A stretch of DNA of 64,000 nt from Porodaedalea pini (GCA_002794775.1 NBAY01000015.1:372001-436000), one strand, 5' to 3'. Positions 1 through 11,378 are shown, counted from the stretch's first letter. Notes: a model not told the origin generated them from the sequence alone. Made by a program: numbers and translations.

Positions 1-237
1 TGCAGATGCATCTATCGATGTATATTTCAGATGAAAATTTACGGCCGTAAACCATTTTACATTATGGTACGAAGCCTCATAGAATTTATACAACATGTTC
101 TTTCTCCGCTTTATATCTTTGTGCATGCTTTACCACAAGAGCTGAGCAGATCGAGCCCCGCTCAATTTATCCATTACAGCAAATCAAAAAAGTGTGAAAC
201 ACTTATGAAAACAGCTGTAATACATGTGTCCTGACAA

Positions 238-765
238 TTACCGAGGTTCAATGTCCATTTCTTCCACCACTATTGGATCACGTTGATGATAGGCTCCACC
301 TGTTTTGTCTTTAGCCTTTTGTTTAAGATCCTTGGCCTCCGGTGACTTAGACCATGTAACGACAACATTATAAAATATCATTCTGACTTGCTCCCTATCC
401 ACCCCGACAGAACGTTCTACCTTCAGGAGTTCAATCTTCGGCTGTTTACTGAACAGGCCAATATTTGCTTTGCCTTTGCTACTATCTTCCTCCTCATTAT
501 CATCTCTTTTTAACACTGAAGGTGAACAAATTCATTCATAAACCCCGAAGTTATTCTTGACACAGGGTACCCATATACTCACAGCGCAGGCCATATGCCC
601 TTTGCAAACCCCTGTCATTTTTGACAACATACTCTTCTACGGCACAGTTGTGCTCTGAAGCAACTGGATCATATTTGCTGAACTTCAGTATGACATGTTA
701 TAGATTCCAGTTCAAAATTATGCACTACGGCATGCATTATCATAAAGCCAGCTGTGCTCCACCAT
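238..765 (-). pseudogene. gene A copy 1 (decayed copy of the small three-exon family)
   Basis: This is a diverged copy of the family described at 5242-5755. Exon 1 would start at 765, intron 1 is about 683-725 (GT-AG) and intron 2 about 516-582 (GT-AG), both in the same places as in the intact copies. Exon 2 keeps the family signature YDPVASEHNCA and exon 3 has the family's charged C-terminal region. The spliced length is not a multiple of three: compared with the other copies, one base is missing near the start of exon 2. I therefore call it a frame-broken copy, although an alternative acceptor could rescue it. The tail (ending MDIEPR) differs from the SQAK ending of copies 3, 4 and 5. The function of the family is unknown. 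Confidence 0.5.
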
Positions 766-839
766 ATTGCTATGTGTCTTGCGAGGGGATGCAGAACTTC
801 TTTATTTCCAAATGGCAGGAAAAGGTGAAGTAACTGATG

Positions 840-851
840 CATATTTATATG
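840..851 (-). promoter_or_regulatory. TATA element of gene A copy 1
   Basis: Minus-strand CATATAAATAT(G/C)-type element about 75 bp upstream of the start codon. It is at the same distance as in the other four copies of the unit and in the same flanking sequence. Confidence 0.5.
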
Positions 852-869
852 TAGGAATTCGGGAGCAAA

Positions 870-1160
870 GTAATCTATCCCACCCTCCAGCTAAATCAGT
901 ATGCTAGGCTTACTGGAGCTTATGTTTAATAACGTACTTTAGTGGACATGTGCTAGTGGTTTAATGTAATTAGATTAACCTAACTTTGCAGATATTTGTG
1001 AGAAAGTGACATTAGGATTGAGTTAGTTTTCATACTTATTTCATTTGCTAGTTGGACCATTATTGGTTAAATGCAGTCATAGCAACACCCCGGAAGGCAA
1101 AAAAAAAAAACTAGTAATTATAGGAACTATGCACAATTAAGACTGATTCTGTAACAGGCC
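870..1160. repeat. degenerate copy of repeat block Y
   Basis: Diverged version of the non-coding block found at 5830-6170, 41436-41740 and 46830-47130. Shared landmarks are the GAGAAAGTGACA(C/T)T stretch, the GGAAGGCAAAA stretch and CAATTAAGAC. Similarity stops near 1160. The block always lies upstream of a gene A copy, so it may hold regulatory sequence; I see no coding potential. Confidence 0.6.
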
Positions 1161-1640
1161 CAGGATCATAAAGTAGCTTCTAAAGACACGACAGGTGGTG
1201 CACTTCCTCCAAGGACAGGATTATTGGAAGAACGGGATTTGAGATCCTGGTAATTTGTTAGAACATACATGTCAAGAAAGGAAGAATCTTGTTGGAAAGA
1301 CATAGTGATGTTTAGTAGTCTGCTGGAAGAGAGAGAGCCCATATCAAACAAATTAGAGCACCACATGGCTGCATGGGCTAGCTAAAAGTTCCCTACCAAA
1401 ATAAAATTTCCTGTCAGCAAAATGTTAACTAACCTGTGCAGGTGAGCGATGTAACACATGGAGGAGAGCCAGTTACAGAACGATGGAATGCAATATGTTA
1501 TCCTGCTGGTACTACAACTGGAATAAGACCAAATAGTGAATTTTGTTACTGCTTGTAGAAGGTCTGGTGGCGGGCTTGAGCATGACGAGCGACTAGTGAC
1601 GGGTGATCTCACATCGACTTGAGCGCGGAGGGGAGTGAGT
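1161..1640. other. unassigned sequence
   Basis: No recognisable gene, repeat or RNA. It follows the point where copy 1 of block Y loses similarity to the other units, so it may be a separate insertion or simply diverged sequence. Confidence 0.3.
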
Positions 1641-3530
1641 GCGCTGACAGTGACACCACCGAGGCATGCAGTGTTCATGCTGATTCAATCAGCTTGATTT
1701 GCCTTGACCTCCTTCGCATCTGCAGCCCCACCCATCGGTGTGCTGCGTGCTTTGTGCTGCGATGCACGAGGAACGGGTCGAGTTGCAAGCCCTTGCTTCC
1801 CATTCCCTTGCACAAAGTACTGTATTGTGTGAATCATGCCATCCATGTCAAAGCACCCATATGCCTGCACAAAGATATGTAGATAAGTTGGCGGCTTGCC
1901 GTAAAGATGGCATGACCTGTAAATCTTCCGTGGTGTAAATAAATGATATAGTGAATGTATACGCACGATGATATTTCAAAAGGCATTTCGGAATTCCGTC
2001 ACGGACTGAAATCAAAGATAAAAGCTTCCGGTTTTGGTCTGCGGCCCGGGCCGATCATCGTGAGATTTCCGAGTCCTCCAAGTCTTGCCAGTTCTAGACT
2101 CAGGCTCCCACCGGCTGAAAAGTCAAAACACCGGTACAAAACTCCAGTTAAAACAACATCTTTTGCAAACGACGCTCAGCATTCGGATGGAGAGGGCGAA
2201 TTTCGTGTCTTGTTCCTCCTACTCAGAGCCGCTCGTCCCGCTCATCATGAGCACCAGTACAGCACTCTAAATGACCTCTTTAACTCCTCCGTCCTTCCTT
2301 CCAGAGCCTTTGCTGCACCGTCGACTCATCCAGCTGGGTATGACATCTGAAGTATTAAGGCGCAGGTAAAAACTGGAGGTGAGGATCTTAAACGCGTTTG
2401 GCACCTCCCAATACTGACTGTTCTCACATTCGCGTAGCTCCGAGACGACCGTGACGTGGTCTGCGAACATCTCCTTCACCTCCACCACCTCTGGTCTGCA
2501 GGTGCAGCTCCATCCCGCGCATATCGTGCCAGACTTCCGCTCCGCACACGTCACGCACGGCGGCTCCCGGGCACGAGACCCAGGCACACTGGCAGCTCAA
2601 GTCGAAGGTCCCTTGATCAACTTCGCGATACTTCTGCGTGAACTGAAGAACAACTTGGAACGCATGGGGACAAGCGAGCTATGCGTCGCATACCCTCGTA
2701 TTCAATCGTCGTGGTGATCTGCTGCTTGTGCGTCACCGTCCGTGGCGTTCATGGTGAGAGTGCGTCAAGTGCGAACGGTAGCGCCCGTAAGGCCATTAAC
2801 GGGAAGAGCAGCGTTTCTTAGCCTGAAAGATAATGCAACACCCGTCGGCATGAATGGAAATGGAAACGCAACGAGCGAGTATTGTTTTCGACACGGTGTG
2901 AAGATTCATGAATAATCTCCTTTCGAATTGCCTCTGATCTTCATGAACTAGTCGTCCACAATGCAGGAGACACGATTAACATTTTCTCTCCTTCTATCTT
3001 CCGTATGTCTAGCGCCTCGAAAACAACAAGCTCGAGCTTCATTTCACACCAGACAGGCATGCGTCAGAGCTCTTCCATCCAGATCTGTGGCGAGGATGGC
3101 GATTACTCTGAGTTCGATAGTGTGAAGGAAAAGCTGTATATGGTGGTGCCTGCGCTGCTACTTCTGTTTCTGGGAGTGCTGGAATGATAGGCTTGTACAT
3201 CGAGATGGACTTGTTACAGAATTTGTCTTAATTGTGCATAATTCCTATTGTTATTTATTTGCTTTTGCCATCCGGGTGTCACGTACGGCTGCATTTAAGC
3301 AATAACGGTTAGATTAGCAAAGGAAATATGCATGTGAGCTAGGTCAATCCCAGTGTCACTTTCTCGCAAAGTTGGGGCTTGTCCAATTGTATCAAATGCA
3401 TTAAGCCCCGTTAGTCACAAGCGGCTCTACTAGCACACGTCCGCTATGCTACATTGCTGAGTGTACACTCTGACAAACCTAGCACACTGAGTTGGCCCGG
3501 AGGGTGGAATAGCTTACTTTGCTCCCTGCG
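1641..3530 (-). repeat. inverted copy of repeat blocks W, Z and Y
   Basis: This stretch is the reverse complement, with divergence, of the block order seen at 5830-7060 plus 33740-34090. Positions about 1830-1970 match the W block (compare 47,930-48,040), 2230-3190 match Z (compare 6440-7030) and 3200-3500 match Y (compare 5870-6170). The inverted unit ends in gene A copy 2 on the plus strand. The gene A units are therefore not a simple head-to-tail array: the leftmost two face each other. Confidence 0.7.
2267..2740 (-). CDS. gene B, coding-like segment of the repeat unit (unknown function)
   Basis: A coding-like segment that recurs in the Z and X blocks of the repeat units (here, 4507-4872 minus, 6616-6986 plus and about 33,962-34,500 minus). 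Conserved pieces include IEYEG, YREVDQ, an SCPGA-like stretch, EVKEMFADHVTV and the C-terminal end KDGGVKEVI followed by stop. The matching copy at 6,986 ends KDGGVKEVV, so two diverged copies share both frame and stop, which supports real coding. The exon structure is unresolved, because the pieces lie in more than one frame and short introns are likely. No known domain was recognised. Antisense similarity alone could explain part of the pattern. Confidence 0.3.
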
Positions 3531-3534
3531 CCTA

Positions 3535-3546
3535 CATATAAATATG
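3535..3546 (+). promoter_or_regulatory. TATA element of gene A copy 2
   Basis: CATATAAATATG, 55 bp upstream of the ATG at 3601, followed by the family's conserved leader (TTATCACACCCTCTTCTGCC). It is identical in sequence and placement to the copy 3 element. Confidence 0.6.
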
Positions 3547-3600
3547 CATCAGTTATCACACCCTCTTCTGCCACTTGAAAAAAGGGAAGCTCGTATTAAT

Positions 3601-4116
3601 ATGGATACGCCCGATTATCTTGTAGCTAACCATGAGTAATTCAAGTTTGATTTGGACTCTACAACATATCATGCTTAGCTCTGGTCCATATGATCCAGTT
3701 GCTTCAAAGCATAACTGTGCCATAGAAGACTGTGGAATCGAGGACAGGTACGGAAGAGTAGAAAGGTTTGTCTTACACTGTGAGTCTATGGGTATCCTAT
3801 GTTGCACAAGGGCTTCTAGTTTAATGAATCTTATTTACTACCAGTGGTGAAGGATACAGATGTTAGCAAGAGGGGAAATAGTGCCAGAGATAAATTGAAA
3901 CGCCTGTTCATGTCCAGCAAGCCGAAGAACACCATCTTGGAAGTAGAAGCGCCCAGTCACAAAGGCAGGGAGTTCGCTATAAACAAGTTTTATAAGGTTG
4001 TCAATGAATGGTCTAAATCGAGGGAGGCTAGGCAGCGTAAAGAAGATTGTAATGCCATAGCAAGTGAGGTAAATCCTCGAAGGACATGGGTGATTTGGGA
4101 ATGGGAGCTTAGATGA
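3601..4116 (+). CDS. gene A copy 2, small protein of unknown function
   Basis: Three-exon gene: exons 3601-3635, 3679-3779 and 3845-4116, with GT-AG introns of 43 and 65 nt. The spliced coding length is 408 nt, in frame, giving 135 aa. The exon 2 signature is SGPYDPVASKHNCA. Exon 3 is lysine/arginine rich, with an amphipathic stretch (EFAINKFYKVVNEWSKS) that aligns with DALKKFDDAIVKWLNT in copy 3. The C-terminus differs from the SQAK ending of copies 3, 4 and 5. No signal peptide or membrane segment is evident. Protein sequence has diverged strongly between copies while intron positions, intron 2 length and promoter are kept, which suggests selection for expression. I do not recognise the family. 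Confidence 0.65.
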
Positions 4117-4470
4117 TGATCAACATCACTACCATTTTGTCTCCGTAGATTACATGCCAGCCTCTGTCCACATTTCCTGTTCTGGCCAGAGCATCTAATG
4201 TGCCAGCTGCTTGACTTATCACCTCAGTCCTGTATTCTTACTATGACTGAGGTGAGTATTCTGCGTCACAGCTCTCTTCATGCTATGCCTTACATTCATT
4301 ATTGTAGTCCTCTTCTACACAGTCTGAAAATTGGACTTCAGTGATCTGTTAGAACATATGTATTACAGTCTTGGTCCGGTCCTTGCACCACCACATTTTG
4401 CTAATGGCATGAAACCTGTTAGAGAATTGTCTGCATAATGTAAATTGAATTTTAGATAGCTAAGTATGAA
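4117..4470. other. unassigned sequence between gene A copy 2 and block X
   Basis: No gene or repeat recognised. It probably holds the 3' region of gene A copy 2 and the boundary of the next unit. Confidence 0.3.
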
Positions 4471-5040
4471 GACACGGGAAAAGACTGGAGGCGAAGATCT
4501 TAAACTCTATTGATACTTCCCAATACTGACTGTTCTCACATTTCGCAGCTCCGAGATGACTGTGACTTGGTCTGCAAACATCTCTTTCACCCCTCCACTG
4601 CCTCTGGTTTGCAAGTGCAGCTCCATCATGCCGGACTTTTGTTCCACACATGTCACCCACGGCATTCCTGGACGCGAAACACAGGCGCAGGCGCTCGAGC
4701 AGCTCAAGGTGAAGGGCCTTGCTTCGCGATTACTTCTGCGTGAACTGAAGTACGACCTGGAACGTATGTGCAACAGGTATGCGAGTGCATGCACACGAGC
4801 TCTGCATCGCATACCCTCATACTCAATCGTCATGGTTATCTGCTGCTTGAGCTCACTGTTCATGGTGTTCATGGCGAGAGTACAGCTGTTTACAAAAATG
4901 TTTGCCCGAGCTCATGATCACGTGATTTTGTTGATTGCGATGGCCTCAACACTCAAACAAAACAAAAAAATCAGAACTCACTCAAATCTTCATTTTTTGC
5001 AAACAACTGTAACAATATAGAGTGATTTTTACGCAGTATG
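4471..5040. repeat. repeat block X with a gene B copy on the minus strand
   Basis: This block recurs at 34,093-34,700. It starts at an AAAAGACTGGAGG stretch and contains TGCGTGAACTGAAGTACGAC. Its minus strand is related to the plus strand of block Z (6440-6990), so X and Z form diverged inverted arms on either side of gene A copy 3. The minus-strand coding-like segment at 4507-4872 carries IEYEG and VKEMFADQVTVISELR, as in gene B at 2267-2740. Confidence 0.55.
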
Positions 5041-5241
5041 CATAAAGTAAGCTTTGCTAATTTATGCATTTAGTTGTTCACATGCACATACGCCGCATAC
5101 AATATGGGCATATGCATATCTGAAATTCCAGACACGTATATTATGCGCCAGTATGCGTTTGAAGGTGGGGATGTACATGCGTATGGTACGGAGACCTACG
5201 TCCAGGAACCTGTTCCTGAATCACGCACGTCCCTTGAGGAT

Positions 5242-5755
5242 TTACTTCGCCTGCGAGTCCTTACGCTCCTTAGCTGCTGCTTGACGCTTCCGGCCCCCCG
5301 ACGTGTTAAGCCATTTCACGATAGCATCGTCAAACTTCTTTAGAGCATCCCTCTCTCCCTCCAAATAGGCTGATTTTGTCTCCACGAGGATGTTCGACTT
5401 GGGGGGGTTCAACAGGTGTTTGACCTTATCTCCGAGACCCTTTCCCGTCCGAGTCTCGCTAGCAACATTCTCATCCACCACTGGTAGCGAATAAGATTTG
5501 TCAACCTAGAAGCCCTTGTGCGACATAGGATACCCGTAGACTCACGGCGAAATACATATGTTTTTTCAGTACCGTAGGAGTCCTTGATTATATCTTTGTC
5601 TATGGCATAGTCATACTCTGAAACAACTGGATCATATGGACCGGAGCTAAGCATGATATATTGTAGACTTCAGATCAAAATTACGCACACTTCTCTACAC
5701 GGCGCCGGTACTTGTCGATGTCTTGCTGCTCCGAGTCCGAGTCCGAGTTTGACAT
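5242..5755 (-). CDS. gene A copy 3, small protein of unknown function (reference copy)
   Basis: Best-preserved member of the family. The start is at 5755, intron 1 is 5647-5690 (44 nt) and intron 2 is 5481-5545 (65 nt), both GT-AG. Spliced coding length is 405 nt, in frame, giving 134 aa. The N-terminus is acidic and serine rich (MSNSDSDSEQQ). Exon 2 encodes SGPYDPVVSEYDYA, and exon 3 a basic region with GLGDKVKHLLNPPKS, an amphipathic helix-like segment and the end KERKDSQAK. No known domain, signal peptide or transmembrane segment was recognised, and the high charge suggests a soluble protein. It lies between inverted blocks X and Z and has its own TATA element. It could be a host gene amplified with the repeat, or a gene belonging to an uncharacterised mobile element. 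Confidence 0.7.
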
Positions 5756-5811
5756 ATTGATACGAGCTTCTTCTTTTTTTCAAGTGGCATTAGAGGGTGT
5801 GATAACTGATG

Positions 5812-5823
5812 CATATTTATATG
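5812..5823 (-). promoter_or_regulatory. TATA element of gene A copy 3
   Basis: Minus-strand CATATAAATATG, about 57 bp upstream of the ATG, in sequence conserved across all gene A copies. Confidence 0.6.
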
Positions 5824-5829
5824 TAGGAG

Positions 5830-7054
5830 CGGGGAGCAAAGTAACCTATTCCACCCTCCGGGCCAACCCAGTATGCTAAGTTTGTCAGAGCGCACACTTG
5901 GCAATGTAGCATAATGAACGTACGCTAGTGGAGCCGCTTGTGACTAACGGGGAATAATGCATTTGATACGATTGGACAAGGCCCCCAGCTTTGCGAGAAA
6001 GTGACACTGGGATTGACCCAGCTCATATGCATATTTCCTTTGCTAGTCTGATTGTTATCAATATTGCTTAAATGCAGTCGTGTGCAACAGCTCGGAAGGC
6101 AAAAGCAAACTAATAACAAGAGGAAGTATGCGCAATTAAGACAAATTCTGCAACAGGTCCGTCTCGACGTACGGTAGCCTATCATTGCGACGCCCCCGGA
6201 AACAGAAGACGCAGCAGCCCAGGCACCACCATCTGCGGCTCTTCCTCCACGCCATCGGGCTCAGAGTAGTCGTCGACCTCGCCGCTGATCTGGATGGACG
6301 AGCTCTGACGTCTCGTGTGAGACGAAGCTCGAGCTCGTTGCTCTTGAGGCGCTGGTCATGCGAGAGATAGAAGGAGAGTAAACGTTGACCGTGTCTCCCA
6401 CCTGGTGGATGACTAGTCCATGAAGATTAGAGGCAACTCGAAAGGATATCATTCATGAATCTTCATACCGTGTCGAAACCTATGCTCGTTCGTTGCGTTT
6501 CCATTTCCATTCATGCCGACGGGCGTTGCACTGCCGTTCAGGCAGGCCACGAAATAATGCTCTTCCCGTTAACCGTCTTGCGGATGCCACCGTTCGCGCT
6601 TGACGCACTGTCAACGTGGGCACCAGAGACGAAGAGCTCGAGCAGCAGATCTCTACGACGATTGAATACGAGGGTATGCGACGCATAGTTCGCCTGGCCC
6701 CGTGCCTTCCAAGTCGGTCTACAGTCCATGTAGAAGGTATCGCGAAGGCGATCAAGTTAGGGGACTTTGCCTTGAGCCGCTCGAGCGCGTCTCATATCCG
6801 GGAGCGTCGTGCGTGACGTGTCACGTGTGGAACGGAAGTTTGAGAATCAATGAGATCTTCACCCCTAGTCTTTACCTGCACCTTCATACTTCAGATACAC
6901 CATATGCCATACCTGGCGGGATGAGTCGACGGTGCAGCGGAGGCTTTGGAAGGAAGAAGGATGGAGGAGTTAAAGAGGTCGTGTAGAGTGCTGTACTGGT
7001 GCTCACGATGAGCGGGACGAGCGACGCTGAGTCGAAGGAACAAGACTGTACCAG
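5830..7054. repeat. repeat blocks Y and Z, interrupted at their right end
   Basis: Y (to about 6170) and Z match 41436-42295 and 46830-47755. Similarity runs up to GAACAAGACTGTACCAGCCT at the right edge, then breaks exactly where the 26.7-kb element begins. In the other two units the sequence continues directly into CTCACAAC and TTTGATCATCCC, which in this unit resume only at 33,732. This unit is therefore the split target of the large insertion. Confidence 0.85.
6616..6986 (+). CDS. gene B copy on the plus strand (unknown function)
   Basis: Coding-like segment in block Z with the family pieces TIEYEGMRR, RRYREGDQ and the C-terminal RKKDGGVKEVV followed by stop at 6986. The matching minus-strand copy at 2267 ends RKDGGVKEVI, so the stop position is conserved. 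The pieces fall in different frames and need one or two short introns that I could not place with certainty. In the copies at 42.2 and 47.7 kb the 3' part is deleted. The function is unknown. Confidence 0.3.
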
Positions 7055-7061
7055 CCTCACA
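7055..7061. repeat. left target-site duplication (CCTCACA) of the 26.7-kb element
   Basis: CCTCACA here and at 33,732-33,738, but present once in the uninterrupted units at 42,296-42,302 and about 47,750. Extending by one base on either side produces a mismatch, so the duplication is 7 bp, or 8 bp with one change. Confidence 0.8.
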
Positions 7062-7140
7062 CAGGCATCACAGCAAGTTAGATCAACGAAGGACTGATAA
7101 GTGGTTAGATCGGTTCAAAGCTCTGAACCGATCTAACTGT
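7062..7140. repeat. left terminal inverted repeat with perfect 14-bp hairpin
   Basis: It pairs imperfectly with 33,650-33,731 and shares CAAGTT and GGTTAGATCGGTTC in register, with one gap. Within it, 7104-7117 and 7124-7137 form a perfect 14-bp inverted repeat with a 6-nt loop. This is a likely transposase-binding site. Confidence 0.8.
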
Positions 7141-7350
7141 ATATTGAGTGTAGAGTTTTACAGTAACACTACTACATATGTAAAATAATGCTTCGTAAAA
7201 AAGAGAGATGAAAGAACGGTTCAAAATGCAAAGGAGAAAAGCTCAAATGAAAGGAGTAGAACAGATCAATATTCATGCGAGTAAAGGAAGTCTTGTCTGA
7301 GAGTATAGAATGGTTCACAGGGAGTGTTGATATTGGATGTATGAAAGATG

Positions 7351-10300
7351 TTAGAATGACTCCTTAATATAACAACTACCTGCGTGCTACAGACAGAAAA
7401 GTTAGACAACCCATATAAATGTAACACAAGAACTTACCACACTTACGAGGTTCATTAGGAGAAGACTTGTGTTTCAGTGGCTGATGAGTGTTTACTCCAG
7501 TGTTATGGGGTACTGTGTTCGAGGCTGAAGCCTCTTCTTCAAAAAGTAAGCCGCAGTCAGTAAATAGATCCCTAGCATTGCTAGCCATCACATGATAGAT
7601 GGCCTTTTTACGAGATGCATATGCAGAAGACCCAAGTGAGCCAGATCTTTGCATACTGGAAGCTGCCATAGCCCATGTCATTGACAGTGCCTCAAAGCCA
7701 CAAATCAATCTTTTGAACTCTTCCTTGACAATGATGATTTCTTCTTGCCAGTGATCCTGAGAAGCACATGAGTGGAACCAAAGTACACGATCCTCTACAA
7801 AAGCATCAGCTTGTGAGGTTTATGAGAAGCATGGATGTACCTTCTTTCACCCATTCCTGAGAGTCCCTTTCTTTGTGACCCATTTTCCATACCCATCCAT
7901 CAGTCTTCCCCCCCGACCCAAGTTCATGAGGTTCAGTGATTGAAGGGCGATACATATCCTCTTCTTTCAATGGATGTAGGGTAGTGTCCGCTTCATCCAT
8001 ACCCAGAGCAACAAGTGCAGCACATGTAGTCCAATATTCATTAGCCCATTTCCACTTCCTGTTGTCTGCCTGCTTTCACGCTCTCGCAGTCCTAGTCTTG
8101 TCTTGCTTTCCAAATCTGTATTTGTTTTGCTGGCTTTCTAAGTAGCTACATTCCCAAAGAGCAGCCTTTAGACCTTGGAGATCATCATACGCTTCACCTT
8201 CCTGCAGTTTGTACTCGATATCAGCAAGTTCTTCAAGATGATGGAATGCACATTCATCCTTGGTAAAGGAAGACGGGAGCCACAGATTCTCATCTTTGAT
8301 GTCACCCTTGTGCTCGTCAACGATCTCCTGCACACTTGGCATGAATAACACTTGCTGGGAGCGCCATTTCTTCACTTCATGTTCTAATGCAATGCGAGCG
8401 GATTTTAAGGACTGAAGTCCACTCTTGGACTTCAAGTCTCGCCTGTACATAAAATTTAGTTATATTATTGAAAATCATATGAGCGACAGACTGACTGACG
8501 AAACTGAATTGAAATTCCAGTACTTATGAATATAGCAGTTTTTCCTCTTGCTTTCAGATGGAGTCCATCCCCACATTTCAGCACCTCATTCTCAAGTGCC
8601 TTTGCTCGGGAAGGATCTAGGAAATGGCAAAGATTCAGTAAAATGGATTTGTGAGGCACAAGTGCAGGTTCCAACGACCGCAACAACTAATGTAACTTAC
8701 AAGTGAGATTGGGTTGATAGACACTAACCCATTCACCTTTCGAGTCCTTGTATGGCTGTGTGTCCATTCCCTCCCACTGCTTAATGAGTCTCTCACCATA
8801 TATATGCCACATGCTCGAATCTGAGGACTCAAAACTGATTTTTGCTTTATCAAAGGTTTCCTGCGCAATTTTATAGCGTCTAGCAAGAATTCGTGCTATG
8901 ATGTAAATTAGTATCTCCTGTCTTAATAGAGAGATGTTATTTAAGACATACCCAATGATTCAATCTTGGACCAGTTCCATGCTCCGATGATATCATCAAG
9001 GGTATCGCATCAATGTCCAGGTCCCATCTGCTTAGTACTTCCAGCAACCAGATTTGCTTCTGACCACCAGCGCTCAACTTCTTCTCCATCAGTACACCCA
9101 ACACCATCCGTATAATTAAAAGAAAATCCATATTGACATGATTCGATATGACCAAAGAGATGCAACTTGCCAACAAGAATCTTCATGTCACAAATCATGT
9201 CAACAGACTTGGGAAAGCACTTCTCAAACCTCTCTATGAGTTTTACGGAGTACTGGCAGCCTATATCGTATGATAGAATGAGTCATTGGATCAATTCCTT
9301 GCCTTTTAGAGCACCCGCCAGGGCATAATCAACATTGATGTGCCTATGAATACACCATGAGAGTTCAATTATGAGCGAGACTATCAGTGGATATATACTT
9401 ACCTTTTGCTGTACTGTAGATTAACTGCTCCCTCCGGCTCCCCAAGACCGTGCTTGCACAAAACCATAATGAGGCCACTGGCATTCTGGCCACAATGTTT
9501 CAACATGTTCACATTGTCAATCACATGAAATCTAGAACATGTAGATTTCTTCAAGTGCAGTCAGAATTAGATTATGATTATTTGTGTGGCTCACATACCT
9601 CCTCCTTGAGTTCACTGTATTTCTTTATATGCATATCTAGATCTTCTTGCTTTCTAACATATCCCCATCCACCTCACAATGCCTTCTTGTGAAGATTATT
9701 CTTTTTGTTCAAGCCAATGAGGTGGAAGTTCGCATTGACTGATATGTTCTTTTGATTCTTGTAGCTTTCGTTATAATGATCAGAAATAGAGCATAGTACA
9801 TGTTTGGAAAGCTTACTGTGGACTAAGATCCCATTCAGTATTGAGACTGGGAAGGGGACAAGCCAGACAGACAACTGCAAATGATCCACGTGGCTGACTG
9901 AGTGATGTATCATCAACCTTATGAAGCTGACCACTCCTCCACTCAGCAAGTAGGAACTGCCAGTAGTGCGCAATACGTATAAACTGCTGGGAAGGGACCT
10001 AATTTATCAGAATGAATTTGACTTCCAGGAAGACCGAATTCAATTAATCAAACATACCTTAACCTTTGAAGGAATGAAATTATTGGTCTTCTTTCAAAGC
10101 CTGATCATATAGTCATATGCAGACTTCTTTGAAACAGTAGTATGTGTATGAAAATCCTGCAGCGCATTAAACATGAATGCTACCTGGGGTAACTTGACAG
10201 ATGCGGGAAAGAGTCCATATCTTATTAGTTGTAAAATGACATCATCCTTTCCTGCACATGCACAGTATACAATCCAGCATTTATGTATCCCGTTTACATC

Positions 10301-11097
10301 TCCTATGGTAAAGTCATAGGCCTTAGAAGTGGCGGAAGGACATTTGTGGCCGGCATGCCCCAGATGAATCTTGAGACCCAAGAAAGTGAGATCGATGCGC
10401 TCAAAATATTTGCCAGTCCATCTCTCTGCCCAATGGAATGGGCAACAGACGTGATGCTCCAGTAAACATGTTTCGCAGACCACATTGACTCGCACACAGT
10501 CAAAGCAACGGTATAGGCGCAACTTCCCTTCCCTACCGCATTCACACAAACTACCAACATTCAGATCGTACTCAATGTCCATAATAAGGTCTTGGATTCT
10601 GCTCTTATATTCTGAAAACCCTGATAGCAGGTGTTCTGCAGATTGCAGCTTATTATATATAAGAAAGAGGACCTGAACAACAACATTGCATGCTTACCAT
10701 GATCACTTCGCTTTCGCTGTCTTGTGCTTCACTTTCTTCCCAGCAGGGAATTTGCAGTTCAAGGAGCTTGTGACATACATGTAAGTCATTATCATTGTAT
10801 GACGTTTTGTGGCCACTCACTGCTGTTGTCTCAGTAGGTTTTCTGACCGAGTTCATGGCATTGGCCATGAGTTGCTCTTGTGTGCTGTTCTGTCTCAAAC
10901 AAGTCAGGCAGTGTTCTTGCCAAAGCAGAGAAGGAACTTGCCTGTTGTAAGCACCCACCTGCTGACCTTGATTCAACTCCAGAAACATTGATCCCTTTGA
11001 CATCTTCATCGCTGTCACTGGTATCACTGCTGTCACTGTTGTGGCTCCTTACATAGTATTCATTTGCTTTAGGTAGGATGGAGGTCTTGCGAGCCAT
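7351..11097 (-). pseudogene. KDZ transposase with N-terminal CxC2 cysteine cluster, inactivated
   Basis: Multi-exon transposase gene of the RNase-H-fold KDZ superfamily. From the N-terminus: an acidic, serine-rich start (about 11,097-10,830); the CxC2 cluster at 10,582-10,094 with CECG, YRCFDC, CETCLLEHH and ERIDLTFLGL; a catalytic-core part near 9,750 reading VNANFHL; then YDIGCQYSV (about 9,270), KLHLFGHIESC, NYTDGVGCTDGEEVERWW and KQMGPGH (about 9,020); and the C-terminal region LWLPSSF (about 8,270) to GWVWKMGH. All of these match the family in order. Breaks: in-frame TGA codons just before YDIGCQYSV and just after KQMGPGH, plus Asn where the family normally has Asp in D-A-N-F. The three changes fit CpG to TpG/CpA transitions. 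There may also be a frame problem near 10,830. Exon limits are approximate. Confidence 0.88.
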
Positions 11098-11378
11098 GGC
11101 TGAAAGTAATCATCGAGGAAGAACTGAGGTGATCAGTATATATACCTTTCATATAACAAAGCATGACATTGTCTTTATCTATATCAGGCCACACAGCTGG
11201 GCCACAAGCCTTATATACATAAACAATAAATTATGCATCTACAAAGTCCATGAAAATGCAATGATATTTGGAGAATGGAGGAATGCTGTTGTCGCCCTAA
11301 TTCATGAGTTCATATGAGAAGTCTGGGCAAGAGTAGAATGAAAGGCACGACTCACTATGATCCGTGAAACCATACAAC
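11098..11378. promoter_or_regulatory. upstream region of the KDZ gene
   Basis: A 280-bp gap between the KDZ start (minus) and the 3' end of the Spt5-like gene (minus). It should contain the KDZ promoter; I see no clear TATA or other motif. Confidence 0.3.
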
